Below the pieces are notes generated by a model. It made no database searches. It had not been told where the DNA came from and worked only from the letters and a program-made list of their open reading frames with translations. Positions 5,859 to 10,711 of a DNA stretch of 10,711 nt are shown piece after piece. Numbering within the stretch: position 1 is the stretch's first letter; every line of letters starts with the position of its first letter. A program made the translations under genes and the position numbers. The DNA is from Cytophagales bacterium (GTDB lineage Bacteria > Bacteroidota > Bacteroidia > Cytophagales > 172606-1), in assembly GCA_025455595.1 (NCBI GenBank), contig JALOMD010000038.1:1-10711 (forward strand). Reading direction: 5' to 3'.

Positions 5859-7193
5859 TTATCCCTTGTAAAACAACCACTTGGACAACTCCTTGTACGA
5901 CACCTTTTTGCCATACATCAGAATGCCCACGCGGTAAATGCGGGCGGCCAGCCACGTGGTGCCCAAGAAACCGCCGATCAACACCGCCATCGATAGAATG
6001 ATTTCCCAAGTGGGCGGGTTGAACGGCATCCGGATGAGCATGGCAATGGGCGACGTAAGCGGAATGACCGACATCCAGAACGCCAGCGAACTATCGGGAT
6101 TTTGAATCAGGTACGTGGATGTGGCAATGGCAAAGATGAGCGGCACACTAATGGGCAGTACAAACTGCTGCGTGTCGGTGTCGGCATCGGCGGCGGCACC
6201 GACGGCGGCAAACAACGCACTGTAAATCAGGTAGCCGAACAGGAAATAGAACAACAGCGCGGCCAACAGTTTGGGCAGGTTCAGGTTGGACAGGCTTTCG
6301 AATATCTTGGCGGCCTTCTGTTTCTGTTCCATGTCGGTTTTTTCCTCATCGGAAAGCACGCTGCTTGTCGCGGTGATTTGTGCAGCCCTGTTCTGTTGTG
6401 CCGCCGCAGCCGTGTCAAGGCCCAAGACTTTCGACGTGCCAGCGGCCAAGCCGAAGGACAGCAGTATCCAAACCAAGAACTGCGTGATTCCCACCAATCC
6501 AATTCCGACGATTTTACCCATCATGAGCTGGAACGGCTTCACCGACGAAATCATCACTTCTATGATGCGGTTGGTCTTCTCTTCCAGCACGCCGCGCATC
6601 ACTTGCACGCCATAGAGGAAAATAGACATATAAATGATGAACCCCAGAAAAAACGCGGCAATGGTGGCAATCCCCACGTTGCTCTCTTTGCCCGCCTCAA
6701 GGTCGGTGGTGTTTACTTTTATTCTGTAAGATTCTATTTGCTTCAGTAATTTCGTATCAATATTGGCCTGTCGCAACTTGAAGTCTTGTATCTTGTTCTG
6801 GATAACGGCCCGCACGCCCGATTCCACGTCAATGCTCACGCCTTTGTTCGAGAAAAGCTCCACCGTTCGCTTGGTGCTGTCTTGGGCGATTTCTCTGGGA
6901 ATGTACAGAACGGCATAGTATTCGTCGCGCTGCACGCTTCGTTTGGCGGTGTCCAAAGAGGCTTGTATCGGCACGAAATCGAGACCACGGTCGTTTTCCG
7001 GTTTCTGCCCGAACAGTCCGCTGTTGTCAATGACGGCGATGGTGCGTTTCTCGCCGTCCCGCATCGCCAAATAAAACGGCACCGCATAGACCGACACGAG
7101 CAAAATAGGCCCCAGAATGGTCATGATGATGAACGATTTCTTGCGCACCCGCACCAAGTATTCGCGTTGGATAATCAGTAGTATCGTGTTCAT
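5859..7193 (-). CDS. ABC-2 type exporter permease (NatB-like)
   Basis: 444 residues from ATG 7193. The topology is typical of ABC2_membrane_3/COG1668 permeases. One N-terminal transmembrane helix follows a basic start (about residues 21-43). A large extracytoplasmic domain then spans about 45-170 (RTIAVIDNSGLF, EYYAVLYIPREI, VELFSNKGVSID). About six more helices follow, near 173-197, 225-252, 307-331, 345-363, 370-388 and 397-417. The cytoplasmic segment GVLEEKTNRIIEVMISSVKP (201-220) is the conserved coupling motif of this family. NatB proteins pair with a NatA ATPase to export substrates such as sodium, but the substrate here cannot be told. The partner ATPase lies upstream at 8450-7548. 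An Ala/Gln-rich insert with charged helix (about 255-300) interrupts the membrane part, as in many homologues. Confidence 0.9.
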   Translation of the reverse strand: MNTILLIIQREYLVRVRKKSFIIMTILGPILLVSVYAVPFYLAMRDGEKRTIAVIDNSGLFGQKPENDRGLDFVPIQASLDTAKRSVQRDEYYAVLYIPREIAQDSTKRTVELFSNKGVSIDVESGVRAVIQNKIQDFKLRQANIDTKLLKQIESYRIKVNTTDLEAGKESNVGIATIAAFFLGFIIYMSIFLYGVQVMRGVLEEKTNRIIEVMISSVKPFQLMMGKIVGIGLVGITQFLVWILLSFGLAAGTSKVLGLDTAAAAQQNRAAQITATSSVLSDEEKTDMEQKQKAAKIFESLSNLNLPKLLAALLFYFLFGYLIYSALFAAVGAAADADTDTQQFVLPISVPLIFAIATSTYLIQNPDSSLAFWMSVIPLTSPIAMLIRMPFNPPTWEIILSMAVLIGGFLGTTWLAARIYRVGILMYGKKVSYKELSKWLFYKG

Positions 7194-7197
7194 GAGA

Positions 7198-7297
7198 GGT
7201 TACAGGTTGGAAGGTTACAGGTTCAAGGTTAGAGGTTGGAAAGTTGCAGGTTGGAAAGTTGAAAGATTACAAGGTTCAGGTTTCAAATTTCAAATGG
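7198..7297. repeat. Heptad/octad array, GGTTACA/GGTTGGAA type
   Basis: About ten 7-8 base units built on RGTT (GGTTACA, GGTTGGAA, GGTTCAA, GGTTAGA, AGTTGCA) fill the 100 bases directly upstream of the permease ATG at 7193. The array fades into TTTCAAA repeats at its far end. Confidence 0.85.
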
Positions 7298-7415
7298 GCG
7301 TTTTTGTCAGAACCTTGATTGACTTCGTCGAACTGACGTTTTCCAAATGATTTAATGATTGGCATGATAGGTCTCATCAATCATGTTCATCACAAAAATC
7401 AGAGTTCTGACAAAT

Positions 7416-7440
7416 GGCGTTTTAGCCAAAAATCGCCCAG
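7416..7440. repeat. Intergenic palindrome, diverged copy
   Basis: GGCGTTTTAGCCAAAAATCGCCC keeps the left arm but has lost the final AAAACGCC. With AGCC/CGCCC in the centre it resembles the copies at 8634-8663 (inverted) and 9486-9514, which suggests a subfamily. Confidence 0.75.
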
Positions 7441-7460
7441 ATCGAAGATGCCGCCCGGTT

Positions 7461-7496
7461 GGCGGTATTGAAAATCCCGCAACCGGCGGGAACGCC
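7461..7496. repeat. Second palindrome family, copy with ATTGAAAATCCCGC
   Basis: GGCGGTATTGAAAATCCCGC is an imperfect palindrome, followed by AACCGGCGGGAACGCC. The ATTGAAAATCCCGC part is inverted at 2616-2629, where GGCGGAAACGCC also occurs on the same strand. Confidence 0.5.
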
Positions 7497-7506
7497 AACC
7501 TGCAAT

Positions 7507-7547
7507 CTTGAACTTGTAACTTTTAACTTGGAATTCGTACTTCGTAC
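7507..7547. repeat. Heptad array, TTGTAAC then TTCGTAC type
   Basis: Units CTTGAAC, TTGTAAC, TTTTAAC, then after one slip TTCGTAC, TTCGTAC. The last base directly abuts the TAA stop of the ABC ATPase (7550-7548, minus strand). Confidence 0.85.
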
Positions 7548-8450
7548 TTAACTGCTCACGCTTCGGATGAAAATATCGTTCATGGACGGGATGTTTTCGG
7601 CGAAGCCGTGGATTTGCACCCGCGTCATCAGTGTTTGCAGCAGGTCGTTGGGGGTGGCCTCGTCGGTGATGCGGACGGTGGCGCGGAAGTGACCCGGCTC
7701 GGCGGCGTGGGTTTCGGTCAGTTCAAACGGCGGCGGCAGCGTGTTCAGTTCGCCTTCGCCTTCCACCATGTACGTGTGGCTGCGAAACTGCCGCTTGATT
7801 TCCCGCGTCGGCCCGTCGAGTATCTTGCGCGAAAGATTGATCAACGCAATGTGGTCGCACATTTCCTCCACCGATTCCATGCGGTGCGTCGAAAAGATGA
7901 TGGTGCAGCCTTGGTTGCGCAGTTGCAGGATTTCGTCTTTGATCAGGTTGGCGTTCACCGGGTCGAAGCCCGTGAACGGCTCGTCGAGAATCAGCAAGTC
8001 GGGGTTGTGGAGCACCGTGGCAATGAACTGCACTTTCTGTTGCATCCCTTTCGAGAGGTCTTCCACGTTTTTGCCCCACCATTCTTGGATTTCGAACTTC
8101 ACGAACCATTGCTTGAGCCTTTCCTGCGCCTCGCGGCGGTTCATGCCTTTGAGCTGGGCCAAATACATGAGTTGCTCGCCCACTTTCATTTTTTTGTACA
8201 AGCCGCGTTCTTCGGGCAAGTACCCGATGCGGGCAATGTGCGACGGATTGAGCCGCTGTCCGTCGAAAAGCACTTCGCCCTCGTCCGGGGCGGTGATTTG
8301 CGTAATGATGCGGATGAGTGAGGTCTTGCCCGCCCCGTTGGGGCCGAGCAGCCCGAACACGCTGCCACGCGGAATGTCAAGGCTGACATCGTTGAGGGCA
8401 GTGTGGTTGGCGTAGCGTTTGGTGATGCGGCGAGCCGAGAGTAGCGTCAT
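7548..8450 (-). CDS. ABC transporter ATP-binding protein (NatA-like, COG4152 type)
   Basis: 300 residues from ATG 8450. All nucleotide-binding motifs are visible: Walker A GPNGAGKT (36-43), the region after the first strands with YLPEERGLY (77-85) in place of a classic Q-loop, signature LSKGMQQK (132-139), Walker B LLILDEP (152-158), D-loop GFDP (161-164) and switch His189 (STH). The PEERGLY and LSKGMQQK variants are typical of the COG4152/NatA group. Residues about 200-300 form the extra C-terminal domain of these ATPases (DUF4162-like). It supplies ATP hydrolysis for the permease encoded next on the same strand (7193-5859). The 353-base gap between the two is unusually long for a transporter pair and is packed with repeats, so whether they share one transcript is open. 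Confidence 0.93.
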   Translation of the reverse strand: MTLLSARRITKRYANHTALNDVSLDIPRGSVFGLLGPNGAGKTSLIRIITQITAPDEGEVLFDGQRLNPSHIARIGYLPEERGLYKKMKVGEQLMYLAQLKGMNRREAQERLKQWFVKFEIQEWWGKNVEDLSKGMQQKVQFIATVLHNPDLLILDEPFTGFDPVNANLIKDEILQLRNQGCTIIFSTHRMESVEEMCDHIALINLSRKILDGPTREIKRQFRSHTYMVEGEGELNTLPPPFELTETHAAEPGHFRATVRITDEATPNDLLQTLMTRVQIHGFAENIPSMNDIFIRSVSS

Positions 8451-8453
8451 GTT

Positions 8454-8509
8454 TTAGTCGTAAGTGGTAAGTGGTAAGTCGTAAGTTGTTAGTGGTCAGT
8501 CGTCAGTCG
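8454..8509. repeat. Heptad array, eight TAAGTCG-type units
   Basis: Eight contiguous 7-base units of the form TNAGTNG (TAAGTGG, TAAGTCG, TCAGTCG and relatives). It begins 3 bases upstream of the ATG at 8450 (minus strand) and is the longest unslipped array in the window. Confidence 0.95.
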
Positions 8510-8536
8510 TATTGGTTATTCAGGTCGTTCTCCTTT

Positions 8537-8600
8537 TTCTTCGCGGCCTTTGCGGTTTTTCTTCGCGCCTCTGCGAGAAACAAAATTTTTCACGCAAAGG
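8537..8600. repeat. CTTCGCG/TTTGCGG-rich degenerate repeat
   Basis: TTCTTCGCGGCCTTTGCGG is followed by a second, shifted version (TTCTTCGCGCCTCTGCGAG) and then the inverted motif CACGCAAAGGC. Such CTTTGCG-type stretches recur between genes in many Bacteroidota genomes as I recall. No coding or RNA role is visible. Confidence 0.5.
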
Positions 8601-8633
8601 CATTGGGCAACGAATACAGGTATTGGTTGGCGG

Positions 8634-8663
8634 CGCGTTTTGGGCGATTTTTGGCTGAAACGG
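8634..8663. repeat. Intergenic palindrome, diverged copy
   Basis: GCGCGTTTTGGGCGATTTTT then GGCTGAAACGG. It keeps one arm (GCGTTTTGGGCGATTTTTGGCT) in the inverted orientation of the copy at 7416-7440. It lies in the divergent gap. Confidence 0.7.
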
Positions 8664-8876
8664 TTCCTGCCGTTTGGGTCTGTGCGGCGGCTGGGTAAAA
8701 TTAGGCCGAGACCGCTACAACTCCAAGGCAGGCCCGGATTTGAACCGTAGCTTTATGATAAGAACTGAGATTGGTAACCTGTGGTTTCAACCGAAAACGG
8801 TTTCGCTCCTGTTGATCGCATACTTTGTGCAAACATCCAAAGACAACCAAAACATTTTTCCGCCGTTTCGCGTAAG

Positions 8877-8903
8877 TTGGTAATACTAAAGTGATTATGT
8901 TTG
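8877..8903 (+). promoter_or_regulatory. Possible Bacteroidota-type promoter for the BON lipoprotein gene
   Basis: TATGTTTG at 8896-8903 fits the -7 consensus TAnnTTTG, and TTG at 8877-8879 could be the -33 element. The spacing of 16 bases is at or just below the usual range. The predicted start would leave a leader of about 40-45 bases before the ATG at 8953. Confidence 0.4.
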
Positions 8904-8952
8904 AGGCTGATTCCCTCATTTAATCTGTCCAACCAAATTAGACAAATCGCTT

Positions 8953-9456
8953 ATGAAAAGACATTCCAACCCGATTCTGCACCTGTTGCTGGTGCTTGCA
9001 TTGCTCACGACTGTCGCAGGCTGCAAGAAGAAACCCGACGACGCGGCCCTGACCAAAAGCATCCAAGAAAAGCTGCAAGCCATGCCCGGCGTTTCGGTGG
9101 CCGTAGCCGAAGGCGTAGCCACCCTGACCGGCGAAGTGGATTCGGAAGCCATGATTGCCCAAGCCGAAGCCGCCGCCAAAGGCGTGGAAGGCGTGAAATC
9201 GGTGGTGAACTCACTGACGGTGAAGCCCGCCCCCGTGCCGGAACCGGCCGTCACTTTCTCGCCCGACGACAGCCTGAAAACCGCCGTGGAAGAAAACTTC
9301 AAGAAATACAACGTGAGCGGCGTAACCGCCTCGGTGCAAAACGGCGAAATCACCCTGACGGGCAACGTGAAACGCAGCCAATTGCAAGACATCATCAAGG
9401 CCGCCAACGAAGCCAAGCCCAAGAAAGTGAACAACCAACTGAACATCAGCAAGTAA
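8953..9456 (+). CDS. Lipoprotein with two BON domains
   Basis: 167 residues. The signal MKRHSNPILHLLLVLALLTTVAGC ends in the lipobox VAGC (Cys24), so the mature protein is lipid-anchored. Two BON domains follow, about residues 31-90 and 105-165. Each has the alpha-beta pattern with the typical GVxVxVxxGVATLTGEVDS-like turn (VAVAEGVATLTGEV at about 49-62; ASVQNGEITLTGNV at about 126-139) and a helix followed by GVKSVVN or KKVNNQL. They are joined by a Pro-rich linker (KPAPVPEPAV). BON domains are known from OsmY- and Kbp-type proteins and are thought to bind membranes or ligands in the envelope; the exact role here is unknown. The gene is followed after 128 bases by a BON+LysM gene on the same strand, which suggests related functions. 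Confidence 0.9.
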   Translation: MKRHSNPILHLLLVLALLTTVAGCKKKPDDAALTKSIQEKLQAMPGVSVAVAEGVATLTGEVDSEAMIAQAEAAAKGVEGVKSVVNSLTVKPAPVPEPAVTFSPDDSLKTAVEENFKKYNVSGVTASVQNGEITLTGNVKRSQLQDIIKAANEAKPKKVNNQLNISK

Positions 9457-9464
9457 ACGGAACA

Positions 9465-9491
9465 CGTTTATCGTTTAACGCTTATCGTTTT
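9465..9491. repeat. Heptad array, CGTTTAT type
   Basis: Units CGTTTAT, CGTTTAA, CGCTTAT and CGTTTTG. This is the reverse complement of the AAACGAT array at 766-800. It merges directly into the palindrome at 9486-9514. Confidence 0.85.
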
Positions 9492-9514
9492 GAGCGAAAA
9501 TCGCCCAAAACGCC
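9486..9514. repeat. Intergenic palindrome, partly diverged copy
   Basis: Left arm CGTTTTGAGCGAAAA, right arm TCGCCCAAAACGCC. It pairs at both ends, with GAGCGA facing TCGCCC in the middle. It lies in the short gap between the BON and BON+LysM genes. Confidence 0.8.
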
Positions 9515-9517
9515 CAT

Positions 9518-9581
9518 CTGAATTCTGAATTCATAATTCTGAATTGAATTCGTACTTCGTACCTCGTAAATCGTACTTCAA
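9518..9581. repeat. Double heptad array, CTGAATT then TTCGTAC type
   Basis: Four CTGAATT-type units (9518-9545), a short slip, then TTCGTAC, TTCGTAC, CTCGTAA and ATCGTAC (9549-9576), ending in TTCAAAA three bases before the ATG at 9585. The block from 9556 matches 5831-5856 almost exactly. Confidence 0.9.
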
Positions 9582-9584
9582 AAT

Positions 9585-9962
9585 ATGGCTTTACAAGACA
9601 AATACCAACCGGTCATTAACTTGGCCAACAGCAAGGGTGTCACCAGTTTGCAGGTTCGCGAACAGGACAACGTGCTGTACATAGACGGCACCGCCCCCAG
9701 CGAAGAAGTGAAACAACAGATTTGGGACACCTACGGAGCCATTGACCCCGACTACCGCGCCGGCGACCTGGTGCTGAACATCGAAGTGGATGCCGCCGCC
9801 CAAGCCCAAGTCTATACTGTGAAAAGCGGCGACTCGCTGAGCAAAATCGCCAAGAACTATCCGGGCCTGACGTGGCAGAAAATATTCGAGGCCAACAAAG
9901 ATCAGATCAAAGACCCGAACCTGATTCGTCCGGGACAGAAATTGAAGATTCCCGCTGCCTAA
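9585..9962 (+). CDS. BON and LysM domain protein (Kbp/YgaU-like)
   Basis: 125 residues from ATG 9585. Residues about 5-68 form a BON domain (LANSKGVTSLQVREQDNVLYIDGTAPSEEVK, then DLVLNIEVD). Residues about 76-123 are a LysM domain (VYTVKSGDSLSKIAKNYPG, IFEANKDQIKDPNLIRPGQKLKIP). This order and size match Kbp (YgaU) of Escherichia coli, a 149-residue potassium-binding protein with BON followed by LysM. There is no signal peptide, as in Kbp. A potassium-sensing role is therefore possible but is only an inference from domain order; LysM may instead bind peptidoglycan if the protein is exported. The start follows a heptad array with no Shine-Dalgarno. A strong terminator follows at 10003-10034. 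Confidence 0.9.
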   Translation: MALQDKYQPVINLANSKGVTSLQVREQDNVLYIDGTAPSEEVKQQIWDTYGAIDPDYRAGDLVLNIEVDAAAQAQVYTVKSGDSLSKIAKNYPGLTWQKIFEANKDQIKDPNLIRPGQKLKIPAA

Positions 9963-10002
9963 TCATTCAGCAAAATACTGTGCTTTTACAGAGGATTTCA
10001 AC

Positions 10003-10034
10003 AAAAAGCGGCTGACTCAACAGCCGCTTTTTTT
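10003..10034 (+). terminator. Intrinsic terminator after the BON+LysM gene
   Basis: AAAAAGCGGCTG and CAGCCGCTTTTT (10003-10014 and 10021-10032) form a 12-bp stem around ACTCAA, followed by more T. The GC-rich stem and T-run are classic for rho-independent termination. It lies 41 bases past the stop at 9962. Confidence 0.9.
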
Positions 10035-10062
10035 GTGGCATCATGTTTCATGTTCCAACGGC

Positions 10063-10097
10063 AAACCTTCATAGGGTTTGGAACCCTATGAAGGTTT
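10063..10097. repeat. Perfect 16-bp palindrome (CCTTCATAGGG type)
   Basis: AAACCTTCATAGGGTT and its exact reverse complement are separated by TGG and followed by further T. It is unrelated to the main intergenic palindrome and fills the only gap that lacks one. It could be a second terminator, a leader hairpin for the NIPSNAP gene, or a mobile-type intergenic repeat. Confidence 0.85.
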
Positions 10098-10154
10098 TTC
10101 CATCGGTAAATCGTAATTTGCGCCTGTTCATCTCATCCATTTCATCCATCACCT

Positions 10155-10711
10155 ATGAAACGTTTTTTATTCCTTGCCGTCCTGTTGTGTACGGTTGTCG
10201 CGTTTGTTTCCAAAAAATCGCATGGCCGTCTGTACGAAATGCGCGTCTATTACGCCGAGCCGGGCAAACTCAACGACCTGCTCACGCGGTTTCGCAACCA
10301 CAGCACCAAACTGCTCGAAAAACACGGCATGACCAACGAAGGCTACTGGCTGCCGATTGACAACAAAGACAACAAATTGATTTATGTGATGTCGTACCCC
10401 GACCGGGCCGCCCGCGACAAATCGTGGAAAGACTTTTTCGCCGACCCGGAATGGCAGAAAGTCTCAGCCGAGTCGGAGAAAAACGGCAAATTAGTGGCCA
10501 AGGTGGACGAGATTTTCATGCAAGCCACTGATTTTTCGCCCAAGAAAATCGCAAAAAAAGGCGCGGCCGGACGGGTGTTTGAACTGCGCACCTACAAAGC
10601 CACGGCTGGCAATCTGGACAACCTGCTGGCCCGGTTCAGAAACCACACGGTGAAACTGTTCGAAAAACACGGCATGACCAACCTTTGGTACTGGACATAC
10701 GCACCCGGCCA
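10155..10711 (+). CDS. Secreted protein with two NIPSNAP domains (C-terminus cut off)
   Basis: The frame opens at ATG 10155 and runs past the window end, giving 185 residues. The start MKRFLFLAVLLCTVVAFVSK is a signal peptide or membrane anchor; no lipobox is evident. Residues about 25-110 form one NIPSNAP domain (PF07978): RLYEMRVYYAEPGKLNDLL, RFRNHSTKLLEKHGMTNEGYW, then LIYVMSYPDRAARDKSWKDF. A second copy starts near residue 142 (RVFELRTYKATAGNLDNLLARF, then HTVKLFEKHGMTNLWYW) and is cut by the window end. The two copies share 23 identical bases at 10315-10337 and 10660-10682, showing an internal duplication. NIPSNAP proteins belong to the dimeric alpha/beta-barrel fold; their bacterial function is poorly known. 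Bacteroidota often carry such exported two-domain versions. The leader reads TCATCCATTTCATCCATCACC. Confidence 0.9.
   Translation, partial: MKRFLFLAVLLCTVVAFVSKKSHGRLYEMRVYYAEPGKLNDLLTRFRNHSTKLLEKHGMTNEGYWLPIDNKDNKLIYVMSYPDRAARDKSWKDFFADPEWQKVSAESEKNGKLVAKVDEIFMQATDFSPKKIAKKGAAGRVFELRTYKATAGNLDNLLARFRNHTVKLFEKHGMTNLWYWTYAPG

Larger units (their letters stand above)
8451..8952. other. Divergent intergenic region, about 500 bases, no supported gene
   Basis: This gap separates the minus-strand block from the plus-strand block. From left to right it contains a heptad array (8454-8509), a TTCGCG/TTTGCG-rich stretch (about 8537-8600), a diverged intergenic palindrome (8634-8663), a tRNA-like T-arm motif (about 8730-8750, minus strand) without a cloverleaf, and a possible promoter for the BON gene (8877-8903). 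Short frames here show no recognisable protein. Confidence 0.65.

Noticed and set aside
7608..8415. Two long plus-strand frames opposite the ABC ATPase
   Set aside because: They are antisense to a gene with every ABC motif intact; translations have no domain.
8715..8830. Possible tRNA on the minus strand around CGGTTCAAATCCG (T-arm-like), with CAT in a possible anticodon loop
   Set aside because: The T-stem pairs only partly, the distance from the candidate anticodon loop to the T-arm is about 7 bases too short, and no matching 5' acceptor strand was found. At most it is a decayed tRNA fragment.
580..9581. CRISPR array
   Set aside because: Repeats are 7-base units without spacers, or single palindromes spread between genes; there is no regular repeat-spacer structure and no cas gene.

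Overview
This window looks like chromosomal DNA of a member of the Bacteroidota, probably from a Saprospiria or Cytophagia-like group; the exact lineage is inference. Support comes from several short lipoproteins with Bacteroidota-style lipoboxes, two LVIVD-repeat lipoproteins of a type common in that phylum, a lipoprotein FKBP isomerase, a general lack of Shine-Dalgarno sequences, and one promoter-like TAnnTTTG motif. G+C is roughly half by eye. No phage, plasmid, insertion sequence, CRISPR array, rRNA or convincing tRNA was found.

Layout. 1-437 (minus) is the N-terminal part of an FKBP-type peptidyl-prolyl isomerase lipoprotein. 807-1328 (plus) is an unrecognised 173-residue protein with an acidic tail. 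From 1748 to 8450 all six following genes lie on the minus strand. Read in the direction of transcription they are: an ABC ATPase (8450-7548), its ABC-2/NatB-type permease (7193-5859), an AT-richer unknown protein (5665-4556), an LVIVD lipoprotein (4289-3756), a second LVIVD lipoprotein (3445-2678) and a secreted, probably outer-membrane, protein (2500-1748). From 8953 onward genes are on the plus strand: a two-BON-domain lipoprotein (8953-9456), a BON+LysM protein resembling Kbp/YgaU (9585-9962), and a secreted protein with two NIPSNAP domains cut off by the window end (10155 onward).

How the genes fit together. The ATPase and permease very probably form one NatAB-like exporter. The two LVIVD lipoproteins look like the N-terminal and C-terminal halves of a protein that I recall as a single chain elsewhere in Bacteroidota, each half with its own lipoprotein signal. 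The BON lipoprotein and BON+LysM protein are plausible envelope partners.

The most striking feature is between the genes. Nine of the ten gaps carry a copy of one palindromic element (arms GCGTTTTGGGCAAA and its reverse complement; three perfect or near-perfect copies, the rest diverged), and the tenth gap has an unrelated perfect 16-bp palindrome. Most gaps also carry arrays of 7-base units (such as AAACGAT, TAAGTCG, TTCGTAC, CTGACCT), often touching a start or stop codon. Together these make a compound intergenic repeat system that the genes do not explain.
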